The notes under the pieces are model-generated. The model was not told where the DNA came from, ran no database searches, and was given only the letters and a program-made list of their open reading frames with translations. From Blastococcus aggregatus (GTDB taxonomy: Bacteria; Actinomycetota; Actinomycetes; Mycobacteriales; Geodermatophilaceae): a DNA stretch of 64,000 bases. Both the position numbers and the translations under genes were made by a program. The stretch lies in contig NZ_OBQI01000003.1 of assembly GCF_900221005.1 (NCBI RefSeq), positions 434,001-498,000 on the forward strand. Direction: 5' to 3'. This document shows, one piece after another, positions 42,202 to 49,975 of the stretch (positions are counted from its first letter, which is position 1; every line of letters begins with the position of its first letter).

Positions 42202-42225
42202 GGCGGCTCGTGGCGAGTCGGCTAC

Positions 42226-42245
42226 GCACCGGGGTCACCCGGTGC
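42226..42245. other. Hairpin GCACCGGG-GTCA-CCCGGTGC
   Basis: Perfect 8-bp arms with a tetraloop in the same intergenic region. It ends no gene, so a regulatory or structural role is likelier than termination. Confidence 0.45.
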
Positions 42246-42294
42246 ACCGGCCCGGTGGGAATGCCGTCGAGGGGCACCCGGTTCCATGAGACAG

Positions 42295-42312
42295 TAGTTG
42301 CACTCTCAACTA
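42295..42312. promoter_or_regulatory. Palindrome TAGTTG-N6-CAACTA, operator candidate of the flavin operon
   Basis: Perfect 6-base arms placed 13 bases before the monooxygenase ATG and just upstream of its AGGAG. AT-rich half-sites of this kind are typical of MarR-family regulators, but no MarR gene is in the window. Confidence 0.5.
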
Positions 42313-42325
42313 GCTAGGAGCGGTC

Positions 42326-43486
42326 ATGCAGTTCGGCATCTTCACGGTCAGCGACATCACGCAGGACCCGACCACCGGTCGCACCCCGACCGAGGCCGAG
42401 CGGATCCGGGCCGTCCTGGCCATCGCGACGAAGGCCGAGGAGGTCGGCCTGGACGTCTTCGCCCTCGGCGAGCACCACAACCCGCCGTTCTTCTCCTCCT
42501 CCCCCACCACGACGCTGGCCTACATCGCGGCGCAGACCTCGTCCCTGCAGCTCTCGACGGCCACCACGCTGATCACGACCAACGACCCGGTGAAGATCGC
42601 CGAGGACTACGCGATGCTGCAGCACCTGGCCGGCGGCCGCGTCGACCTGACGCTCGGCCGGGGCAACACCGGCCCGGTCTACCCGTGGTTCGGGCAGGAC
42701 ATCCGCAACGGCATCGAGCTCGCCGTCGAGAACTACGCACTGCTGCGCCGGCTCTGGGCCGAGGACGTCGTCGACTGGCAGGGGAAGTTCCGGACGCCGC
42801 TGCAGGGCTTCACCTCGACGCCCCGCCCGCTGGACGGCGTCGCGCCGTTCGTCTGGCACGGCTCGATCCGCTCCCCGCAGATCGCCGAGCAGGCCGCGTA
42901 CTACGGCGACGGCTTCTTCCACAACCACATCTTCTGGCCGCCGGAGCACACGCAGAAGATGGTCGAGTTCTACCGGAAGCGCTACGAGCACTACGGCCAC
43001 GGCAGCGCCGACCAGGCGATCGTCGGCCTCGGCGGGCAGTTCTTCATGCGGAAGAACAGCCAGGACGCCGTCCGGGAGTTCCGCCCGTACTTCGACAACG
43101 CACCGGTCTACGGCCACGGCCCCTCGCTGGAGGACTTCAGCAGCCAGACGCCGCTCACCGTGGGCAGCCCGCAGCAGGTCATCGAGCGCACCCTGGGCTT
43201 CCGCGACTACGTCGGTGACTACCAGCGCCAGCTGTTCCTCATCGACCACGCCGGCCTGCCGCTGAAGACGGTGCTCGAGCAGCTCGACCTGCTCGGGGAG
43301 GAGGTCGTCCCGGTGCTGCGCCGCGAGTTCGCCGCCCTCAAGCCGGCGCACGTGCCGGACGCGCCCACCCACGCCTCGCGCGTCGCCGCCGCCGGCGGCC
43401 CGAAGGACGTCACCGTCTCCGCCGCGGCCGACGACGTCACCGGCCAGGTCGCCGAGCAGGTCCGCGAGGAGGTCGAGGCCCGATGA
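42326..43486 (+). CDS. LLM-class flavin-dependent monooxygenase (CE1758 family)
   Basis: A 386-residue luciferase-like oxidoreductase using reduced FMN. FALGEHHNPPFFSSSPTTTLAYIAAQTSSL (about 49-78) and GRVDLTLGRGNTGPVYPWFGQD are barrel segments of this family. The C-terminus has an extra tail of about 40 residues. The ATG at 42326 follows AGGAG. The next gene, overlapping by ATGA, encodes an NADPH-dependent FMN reductase, which would supply reduced flavin, the two-gene layout of the CE1758/CE1759 families. The substrate is unknown. Confidence 0.93.
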   Translation: MQFGIFTVSDITQDPTTGRTPTEAERIRAVLAIATKAEEVGLDVFALGEHHNPPFFSSSPTTTLAYIAAQTSSLQLSTATTLITTNDPVKIAEDYAMLQHLAGGRVDLTLGRGNTGPVYPWFGQDIRNGIELAVENYALLRRLWAEDVVDWQGKFRTPLQGFTSTPRPLDGVAPFVWHGSIRSPQIAEQAAYYGDGFFHNHIFWPPEHTQKMVEFYRKRYEHYGHGSADQAIVGLGGQFFMRKNSQDAVREFRPYFDNAPVYGHGPSLEDFSSQTPLTVGSPQQVIERTLGFRDYVGDYQRQLFLIDHAGLPLKTVLEQLDLLGEEVVPVLRREFAALKPAHVPDAPTHASRVAAAGGPKDVTVSAAADDVTGQVAEQVREEVEAR

Positions 43487-44109
43487 GCCCCCAGGACGGG
43501 AGCACCCGGACGATCGCCGTCGTCAGCGCCGGACTGAGCACCCCCAGCTCCACCCGGCTGCTCGCCGACCGGCTGACCTCCGCCACCGTCGCCGCGCTGC
43601 GGAACCGGGGCATCAGCGCGACCGTCGAGGTCGTCGAACTGCGCGAGCACGCCCGCGACCTGGCGGACAACCTGCTGACCGGGTTCGCCAACGGGCCGCT
43701 GCGGTCCGCCGTCGACACCGTGACCGGCGCCGATGCGGTGCTCGCCGTGACGCCGATCTTCTCGGCGTCCTACAGCGGGCTGTTCAAGACCTTCTTCGAC
43801 GTCCTGGACAAGGACGCGCTCGTCGGCACCCCGGTGCTCATGGGCGCCACCGCCGGCACCGCCCGGCACTCGCTCGCCCTGGAGCACGCCCTGCGGCCGC
43901 TGTTCGCCTACCTGCGGGCCACCGTCGTCCCCACCGCGGTGTTCGCCGCGTCGGAGGACTGGGCCGGAGGGGACGGCGGGCTGGCCGACCGGGTGGACCG
44001 CGCCGCCGGCGAGCTCGCCGACCTGGTCGCCGGGCGCCCGCCGGCGGCGCCGGTGGACCCCTTCGCCGCCCCGACCAGCTCCTTCGAGGACCTGCTCCGC
44101 GGCACCTGA
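43483..44109 (+). CDS. NADPH-dependent FMN reductase (CE1759 family)
   Basis: A 208-residue flavodoxin-fold reductase. VVSAGLSTPSSTRLLADRL (about 8-26) is the FMN phosphate loop and TPIFSASYSGLFKTFFDVLDKDAL the flavin-contact segment. It provides FMNH2 for the monooxygenase made by the overlapping upstream gene. The start overlaps that stop (ATGA). A hairpin shared with the convergent glutamate-synthase-like gene follows. Confidence 0.93.
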   Translation: MSPQDGSTRTIAVVSAGLSTPSSTRLLADRLTSATVAALRNRGISATVEVVELREHARDLADNLLTGFANGPLRSAVDTVTGADAVLAVTPIFSASYSGLFKTFFDVLDKDALVGTPVLMGATAGTARHSLALEHALRPLFAYLRATVVPTAVFAASEDWAGGDGGLADRVDRAAGELADLVAGRPPAAPVDPFAAPTSSFEDLLRGT

Positions 44110-44116
44110 ACCGTCG

Positions 44117-44149
44117 GGCTGACCCTCCACCCGAGGGTGAGGGTCAGCC
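44117..44149. terminator. Bidirectional terminator between convergent genes
   Basis: 44117-44132 pairs with 44135-44149 over 15 bp with a one-base bulge and minimal loop. It includes the stop codon of the leftward gene, so it can serve both strands. Confidence 0.85.
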
Positions 44150-45718
44150 CACGGCGTCGGGGGACGGCGGGGCGCTGCCGCCCTGCGGTGACTCCCCCGC
44201 CATGATCGCGGCGATCGCCGCGCGGTCGGCCCCTGACGGCAGCCCCCACGACGGGTCGTAGCCGTAGACCTCGTGCAGCGGGGTGGACGCCGTGCGGCCG
44301 TCGAGGATCTCCACCGAGCCCGCGTCGATCAGGCCCGGGTGCTCGACCCCGCAGGCCTCGGCGACCTTGAGCAGGTCGCGGCGCAGGGTCTGCACGTAGG
44401 CGGCCGCCCGCACCGACTTGCGCGCCGGGTCCAGTCCGTGCGCCAGCCAGGCGTTCTGCGTCGCGATGCCGGTCGGGCAGGTGTCGGTGTGGCACTTCTG
44501 CGCCTGGATGCAGCCGATGGCGAGCATCGCCTCCCGGGCGACGTTGACCAGGTCGCAGCCCAGCGCGAAGGCGACGATCGCGTTGTCGGGCAGCCCGAGC
44601 TTGCCGCCCCCGATGAACACGACGTCCTCGTGCAGGCCCTTGCGGGCGAAGGTGGCGTACACCCGGGCGAAGCCGAGCTGGAACGGCAGCGAGACCGAGT
44701 CGGTGAAGATCAGCGGTGCCGCACCGGTGCCGCCCTCTCCCCCGTCGACGGTCACGAAGTCGACCCCGCGGCCGGTCGCTCCCATCCGGTCGGTCAGCTC
44801 CTCCCAGAAGGCCATGTCGCCGACCGCGGACTTGATGCCGACCGGCAGCCCGGTCTCCGCGGCCAGCAGCTCCACCCAGTCCAGCAGGCTGTCGACGTCG
44901 GAGAACTCGGCGTGCCGGGAAGGGCTGATGCAGTCCTCGCCCTCGCGGACGCCGCGCGTGGCGGCGATCTCGGCGGAGACCTTCGCCGCCGGCAGCACGC
45001 CGCCCAGGCCCGGCTTGGCCCCCTGGCTCAGCTTGATCTCCAGCGCCCGCACCGGGGCCTCCGCGACCAGTGCTTTCAGTCGCTGCAGGTCGAAGCGGCC
45101 GTGCTCGTCGCGGCAGCCGAAGTACGCCGTCCCGAGCTGGTAGATCAGCTCCCCGCCGTGCCGGTGGTGCGCGGACAGCCCGCCCTCCCCCGTGTTGTGC
45201 AGGCAGCCGGCGAGCGCGGCACCCCGGTTCAGCGCCTCGACCGCGGCACCGGAGAGCGAGCCGAAGCTCATCGCCGAGATGTTGACGACCGACGCGGGGC
45301 GGAACGCGTGCCGGCGCCCGCGCGCCGCGCCGAGCACCTTGGCGGCGGGCAGGGCCACCTCGTGCCCGGCGTGCACGTTCGACGCCGGGACCGCCCGGCC
45401 GAACGTGCGGTGCTTGATCACCGGGTAGCCGGCGGTGTACTCGAGGTCGTTGTCGGTGCCGAAGCCGAAGTAGTTGTTCTCGCCCTTGGCCGAGGCGTAC
45501 ACCCAGCGCCGCTGGTCGCGGGTGAAGGGACGCTCCTCGTTGTTGCCGGCCACCAGGTACTGCCGCAGCTCGGGGCCGAGGGACTCCAGCAGGTACCGGG
45601 CGTGCCCGACCACCGGGAAGTTGCGCAGCAGCGTGTGCTCGCGCTGCAGCAGGTCGCGGGCGGCGACGGCCGCCAGTGCTGCCAAGCCCGCCCCCGCCGC
45701 CCGCCCGATGCCCGCCAT
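44144..45718 (-). CDS. FMN-binding glutamate synthase-family protein
   Basis: A 524-residue protein corresponding to the synthase (FMN) domain of GOGAT with an N-terminal hydrophobic segment. GGEGGTGAAPLIFTDSVSLP is the FMN-phosphate region; CIQAQKCHTDTCPTGIATQ holds three Cys for a 3Fe-4S cluster. It lacks the glutamine amidotransferase domain, so ammonia release from glutamine cannot occur here; these stand-alone forms are of uncertain reaction. The ATG at 45718 is preferred, with GAGGGGA at good distance; the ATG at 45724 is possible. The GntP gene precedes it on the same strand (25 bases). Confidence 0.88.
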   Translation of the reverse strand: MAGIGRAAGAGLAALAAVAARDLLQREHTLLRNFPVVGHARYLLESLGPELRQYLVAGNNEERPFTRDQRRWVYASAKGENNYFGFGTDNDLEYTAGYPVIKHRTFGRAVPASNVHAGHEVALPAAKVLGAARGRRHAFRPASVVNISAMSFGSLSGAAVEALNRGAALAGCLHNTGEGGLSAHHRHGGELIYQLGTAYFGCRDEHGRFDLQRLKALVAEAPVRALEIKLSQGAKPGLGGVLPAAKVSAEIAATRGVREGEDCISPSRHAEFSDVDSLLDWVELLAAETGLPVGIKSAVGDMAFWEELTDRMGATGRGVDFVTVDGGEGGTGAAPLIFTDSVSLPFQLGFARVYATFARKGLHEDVVFIGGGKLGLPDNAIVAFALGCDLVNVAREAMLAIGCIQAQKCHTDTCPTGIATQNAWLAHGLDPARKSVRAAAYVQTLRRDLLKVAEACGVEHPGLIDAGSVEILDGRTASTPLHEVYGYDPSWGLPSGADRAAIAAIMAGESPQGGSAPPSPDAVG

Positions 45719-45743
45719 GTCCATTCCCCTCGTCGTCGCCCGG

Positions 45744-47237
45744 TCAGAGGAACAGGCTGAGCACCAACGCCAGCACGAAGCCGATCGCGCCCAGCAGCGT
45801 CTCCATGACCGTCCAGGTCTTGAGCGTCGTCTTCTCGTCCATCTTGAAGAAGCGGCTGACGAGCCAGAACCCGGAGTCGTTGACGTGCGAGAGCACGGTC
45901 GCCCCGGCGGCGATGGCGATGACCACGAGCGCGAGGTCGACGCTCGAGAGCCCGTCGCTGGCGTCGACGACCGGCGCCATCAGCCCGGCCGCCGTGGTCA
46001 GCGCCACGGTCGCCGACCCCTGCGCCACCCGCAGCAGCACCGAGATCACGAAGGCGGCCACGATCACCGGCAGGCCGATGTCGCCGAGCACGTCCGCGAG
46101 CGCCTCACCGATCCCGCTGGCCCGCAGCACGCCGCCGAACATGCCGCCGGCCCCCGTGATCAGGATGATCGCGCAGACCGGCCCGAGGGCGCTGTTGACG
46201 ACCGACTCGATCTCCGCCCCCGAGCTGCCCCGGTGACGGCCGAGCACGAGCATCGCCACGAGGACGGTGACGAGCAGCGCGACGGGGGTGGCCCCGATCA
46301 GCTGGGCCACCTGCACGACGACCGAGTCCTCGTCGACGGTGCCAGCGGTCGCGAGGGTGCTCATGCCGGTGTTCAGGAAGATCAGCACCAGCGGCAGCAG
46401 GAGCAGACCCAGCACGGTCCCGAACGCGGGCGGTCCGGGGCTCGTCCGCGCAGTCTCCGCGACCGCCGCCGTCCCACCGGAGCTGCCCGAGACCGACGGG
46501 GAGGTGCCGGCCACCGGCGTCGTGTCCGGGAAGCCGCCGGACGGGGGCGCCCCGCCGTCGTCCGGGGCACCGCCGGAGAGGATGTCCGGGACGGGGACGT
46601 CGTAGCGGCGGCCTGCCCACAGCCCGAAGAGGTAGCCGCCCAGGAACCACGTCGGCAGCCCGATCAGCAGCCCGAACACCAGCACCAGGCCGATGTCGGC
46701 GCCGATGAGCTCGGCCGCGGCAACCGGCCCGGGGTGCGGTGGCACGAACGCGTGCATGACGGCGAACGCCCCGGCCACCGGCAACCCGTAGGTGAGCAGC
46801 GAGCCCCCGAGCCGCAGCGCGACGGTGAACACGATCGGCAGGAAGACGACCAGGCCCGCGTCGAAGAAGATGGGGAAGCCGAACAGCAGCGCGGCCACGC
46901 CGAGCGCGAGGGGCGCCCGCTGCTCGCCGAAGCGGCGGATCAGCACGTCGGCGAGGACCTGCGCGCCGCCGCTGAACTCCAGCAACCGGCCCAGCATCGC
47001 GCCCAGGCCGACCAGCAGGGCCACGCTGGCCAGCGTGCTGCCGAAACCGCTGGTCAGCGTGGTGACGACGTCCTCGAGCGGCACGCGCGCGGCCAGGGCG
47101 GTCAGGAGGCTCACGAGGACGAGGGCCACGAACGCGTGCAGCTTCAGCCGGATGATGAGGAGGAGCAGCACGAGCACGGCGACCGCCGCGATGAGCAGCA
47201 GCGGTCCGGCACCGAGCGCAGGCTCGACCTCGTCCAT
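45744..47237 (-). CDS. GntP-family gluconate:H+ symporter-like permease
   Basis: A 497-residue membrane protein of the GntP family with about 12-14 helices. Typical stretches are HAFVPPHPGPVAAAELIGADIGLVLVFG and ITGAGGMFGGVLRASGIGEALAD. A low-complexity Gly/Pro/Ser/Thr loop of about 60 residues in the middle makes it longer than the usual 440-450. It would import gluconate or a related sugar acid. GGGAGGGG lies before the ATG. No gluconate kinase is adjacent, so the substrate is open. Confidence 0.92.
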   Translation of the reverse strand: MDEVEPALGAGPLLLIAAVAVLVLLLLIIRLKLHAFVALVLVSLLTALAARVPLEDVVTTLTSGFGSTLASVALLVGLGAMLGRLLEFSGGAQVLADVLIRRFGEQRAPLALGVAALLFGFPIFFDAGLVVFLPIVFTVALRLGGSLLTYGLPVAGAFAVMHAFVPPHPGPVAAAELIGADIGLVLVFGLLIGLPTWFLGGYLFGLWAGRRYDVPVPDILSGGAPDDGGAPPSGGFPDTTPVAGTSPSVSGSSGGTAAVAETARTSPGPPAFGTVLGLLLLPLVLIFLNTGMSTLATAGTVDEDSVVVQVAQLIGATPVALLVTVLVAMLVLGRHRGSSGAEIESVVNSALGPVCAIILITGAGGMFGGVLRASGIGEALADVLGDIGLPVIVAAFVISVLLRVAQGSATVALTTAAGLMAPVVDASDGLSSVDLALVVIAIAAGATVLSHVNDSGFWLVSRFFKMDEKTTLKTWTVMETLLGAIGFVLALVLSLFL

Positions 47238-47337
47238 GGCCCCTCCCGGCTGCGGTCCCCAACGGCGTCGCGGTGCCGATCATGCTCGGCCCGCGCCCGT
47301 CCGGCGACCCGAACGGCGGCGCCGGCAGCACCGGGGC

Positions 47338-48678
47338 TCAGGAGTAGGCGGAGCCGCCCCGGAGCCGGGCCCGCACCGCCGTGGCCAGCGGCGCGAGCAC
47401 CACGCCGTCGCGCGCCAGCCGCGCCCGCAGCTCGCGCCGGTGCCGGAGGACGCCCACCAGGCCGATCGCCCAGAACACGTACTGGACGGCGAAGGCCGCC
47501 CGGAAGGCGCTGAGCTCGTAGTCGGTGGAGTTGCCGGGGGTGAGCACGTCCAGCACGGCACCGATCGCCAGGATGGTCAGCAGCGAGGCGACGAAGCCGC
47601 CCACGTTCACCACCCCGCTGGCACTGCCCATCCGCTCGGCCGGGTTCTCCGTGCGGGCGTAGTCGAACCCGATCATCGAGCCCGGGCCGTTGGTGCCGAG
47701 GACGACGACGAGCGCGATCAGCAGCGGCAGCGGCGCCCGGCCGGGCCAGACGAGCACGACGGTCCAGGCCAGCGCCGTCGCGCCGAGGATCGAGAAGACC
47801 AGCACCGACCGGCGCAGCGGCCAGCGACCGCACAGCCGCCCCAGCAGCGGGCCGACGGCCATGCCGACGAGGACCAGCAGGGTCAGCAGCCCGGCCGCCG
47901 TCCCGGGTGAGAGCCCCTGGCCGACGACGAGGAAGGGATAGCCCCAGAGCAGGGCGAAGACCGTGCCGGAGAACTGGGTGACCAGGTGGGTGTACAGGCC
48001 GATGCGGGTACCGGGCTCCCGCCAGGTGTCCAGCAGGGTGGCGCGCAGCTCCGCGAGGCCCACGGCCCGGCCGCGCACGCTGCCGCCCGGGGCGTCCTTC
48101 AGCGCGACCAGCACCAGGACGGCGACGAGCAGGCCGGTGGCGGCGGCGCCCAGGAACGTCGCCTCCCAGGAGGTGCCGTGCAGCAGGGCGACCAGCGGGT
48201 AGGCCGCCACCACCGACCCGAGCTGGCCCAGGATGCCGGTGAGCTGGGTGATCAGCGGGACCACCCGCCCGGGGAACCAGAAGGACACCACCCGCAGCAC
48301 GCTGATGAAGGTCATCGCGTCGCCGGCACCGACGAGCACCCGCGCCGCCACCGCCGTCGGCACGTTCTCGGCCAGGGCGAGCACCAGCTGGCCGGCGGCC
48401 ATCGTCACGGCCCCGGCGAGGATCAGCCGTCGCGAGCCCAACCGGTCCAGCGCCACCCCGACCGGGATCTGCAGCCCCGCGTACACGGCGAGCTGGAGGA
48501 CGAGGAACAGCGAGACCGCCGACGCCCCGGCGGAGAACCGTTCCTGCGCGTCCACGGCGGCCACGCCCAGCGACGCACGGTGGAAGACCGCCACGACGTA
48601 GGACAGCAGCGCCACGCCCCACACCGCGTAGGCGCGCGCGGGGGTCGGGGAGCTCACCCCTGTCCCGACACCGGACAC
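47338..48678 (-). CDS. MFS transporter
   Basis: A 446-residue major facilitator with 12 predicted helices. The loop 2-3 motif appears as QIPVGVALDRLGSRRLILAG (about 71-90), a good match to the G-x3-D-R-x-G-R-R consensus. A central cytoplasmic loop separates the two halves. Substrate not identifiable. The GTG at 48678 is used; GTG at 48657 with ACAGGG upstream is an alternative. It ends 100 bases before the GntP start on the same strand. Confidence 0.9.
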   Translation of the reverse strand: MSGVGTGVSSPTPARAYAVWGVALLSYVVAVFHRASLGVAAVDAQERFSAGASAVSLFLVLQLAVYAGLQIPVGVALDRLGSRRLILAGAVTMAAGQLVLALAENVPTAVAARVLVGAGDAMTFISVLRVVSFWFPGRVVPLITQLTGILGQLGSVVAAYPLVALLHGTSWEATFLGAAATGLLVAVLVLVALKDAPGGSVRGRAVGLAELRATLLDTWREPGTRIGLYTHLVTQFSGTVFALLWGYPFLVVGQGLSPGTAAGLLTLLVLVGMAVGPLLGRLCGRWPLRRSVLVFSILGATALAWTVVLVWPGRAPLPLLIALVVVLGTNGPGSMIGFDYARTENPAERMGSASGVVNVGGFVASLLTILAIGAVLDVLTPGNSTDYELSAFRAAFAVQYVFWAIGLVGVLRHRRELRARLARDGVVLAPLATAVRARLRGGSAYS

Positions 48679-48723
48679 GGCGTCGATCTTCCGGCGACGA
48701 GGGTGACGTCGCTCACCGGGGCG

Positions 48724-49965
48724 TCAGGGCCGCGGGAGCGGCACCTCGGCGAACAGCACGCGGCCCCGCTCCGGCTCGTCGAAGAGCAGGTCGATGTCAT
48801 CGGTGTTCCGCGAGACCGAGACCAGCAGGTCCCCGGACGTCGTGCGGATGTCGGGGTGCGACAGCGGGGTGTACGTCAGGTTCCGCTGTCCCGCCGGTGC
48901 GTCGTGGCCGCCCGGCGAGGACAGCACGGGGACGGGGTCCGACCAGGGCCCGGTGGGCGACTCCGCGGTCCACATGGTGATCCAGTCGGCCAGGTCGCCC
49001 CCCTGCTTCGAGATGATCACCCAGCGCCCGTCGATGTTGTCCACCGACAGCGTCTGGGAGGTGCCGTCCACCGCCCCGAGGATCGGTGCGGCCAGGGTGG
49101 CGTCGTCCCGCCACCCGGTGCCGTCCCAGTACTCCTGGACCTCGGCGTTCGTGGGGTCGCTCAGCGGCACCCGCGAGACGTAGAGCTCGCGGCCGGTGAT
49201 GAAGGCCTCGGCGGTGTAGCGGGTGCCGTACAGGTACATCCACTCGCCGTCGGGCGCCGCGGCCGCCCCCCAGTTGATCTGGTCGTAGTCCGCGCTGTCC
49301 GTGGTCAGCTGCACGGTCCGGTCCAGCCGCGGGACGCCGTCGGCCCCCACGAGCAGGACCGCGACCGAGGTGCCGCGGAAGAGGAAGTCCCACTGCCGGT
49401 CGCCGCGCTGGATGCGCGACTGGTAGACGAGGACCTTGTCGGTGACGCCCTCGCCGTCGGCCGGCGTGGGCTCCAGCCGCACCACGGCCATGGGCCAGAG
49501 GGTCAGCCCGTCCGGGCCGCGGGGGAAGAACTCCCCACCCGCGTCGGTGAGCACCTGGGAGAAGCAGTTGCCCGACGAGATCATCAGTGAGTTGTCGACG
49601 AGCTGCGGGTCGAAGTCCTTCTCCCGGCCGGTGTCACCCCAGGCCCAGACGATGCGGCCGTCGCGGAGCGCCGCGGTCGCCCCGAGGTCGGCGGACTGCC
49701 ACTGCGGGTAGTCGATCCGGGTCATCGCGCGGTTGAGGGTCGCCGCCGAGACGGTCTCCGCCGGGTCGGGCGCCGGGCAGGCCGGCTCCAGCCGGGCCGT
49801 GGCGGCGTCATCCTCGGGTGCGGTCGAGGCCAGCGCGGCCTCCTGCCGGTCGACCTCGGTGATCTCCGGGGCGGGCGCCTCCAGCCGGATGCACCCGGTC
49901 AGGACCAGGGACAGCACGGGCAGCAGGAGGGCAGATCGACGGAGCACACCGCCATGCTCCCCCAT
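48724..49965 (-). CDS. Lipoprotein with DUF4185-like beta-propeller
   Basis: A 413-residue exported protein. A lipoprotein signal ends in LVLTGC. The mature part shows regularly spaced Trp/Asp-Gly segments such as RIVWAWGDTGRE and GEWMYLYGTRYT, and TMWTAESPTGPWSDP, the style of DUF4185/five-bladed propeller proteins. The ATG at 49965 has GAGG eight bases upstream; a GTG at 49974 is possible. It starts 10 bases after the AftD-like gene on the same strand and likely acts with it outside the membrane. No catalytic residues are assigned. Confidence 0.78.
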   Translation of the reverse strand: MGEHGGVLRRSALLLPVLSLVLTGCIRLEAPAPEITEVDRQEAALASTAPEDDAATARLEPACPAPDPAETVSAATLNRAMTRIDYPQWQSADLGATAALRDGRIVWAWGDTGREKDFDPQLVDNSLMISSGNCFSQVLTDAGGEFFPRGPDGLTLWPMAVVRLEPTPADGEGVTDKVLVYQSRIQRGDRQWDFLFRGTSVAVLLVGADGVPRLDRTVQLTTDSADYDQINWGAAAAPDGEWMYLYGTRYTAEAFITGRELYVSRVPLSDPTNAEVQEYWDGTGWRDDATLAAPILGAVDGTSQTLSVDNIDGRWVIISKQGGDLADWITMWTAESPTGPWSDPVPVLSSPGGHDAPAGQRNLTYTPLSHPDIRTTSGDLLVSVSRNTDDIDLLFDEPERGRVLFAEVPLPRP

Positions 49966-49975
49966 CACCGCCACC

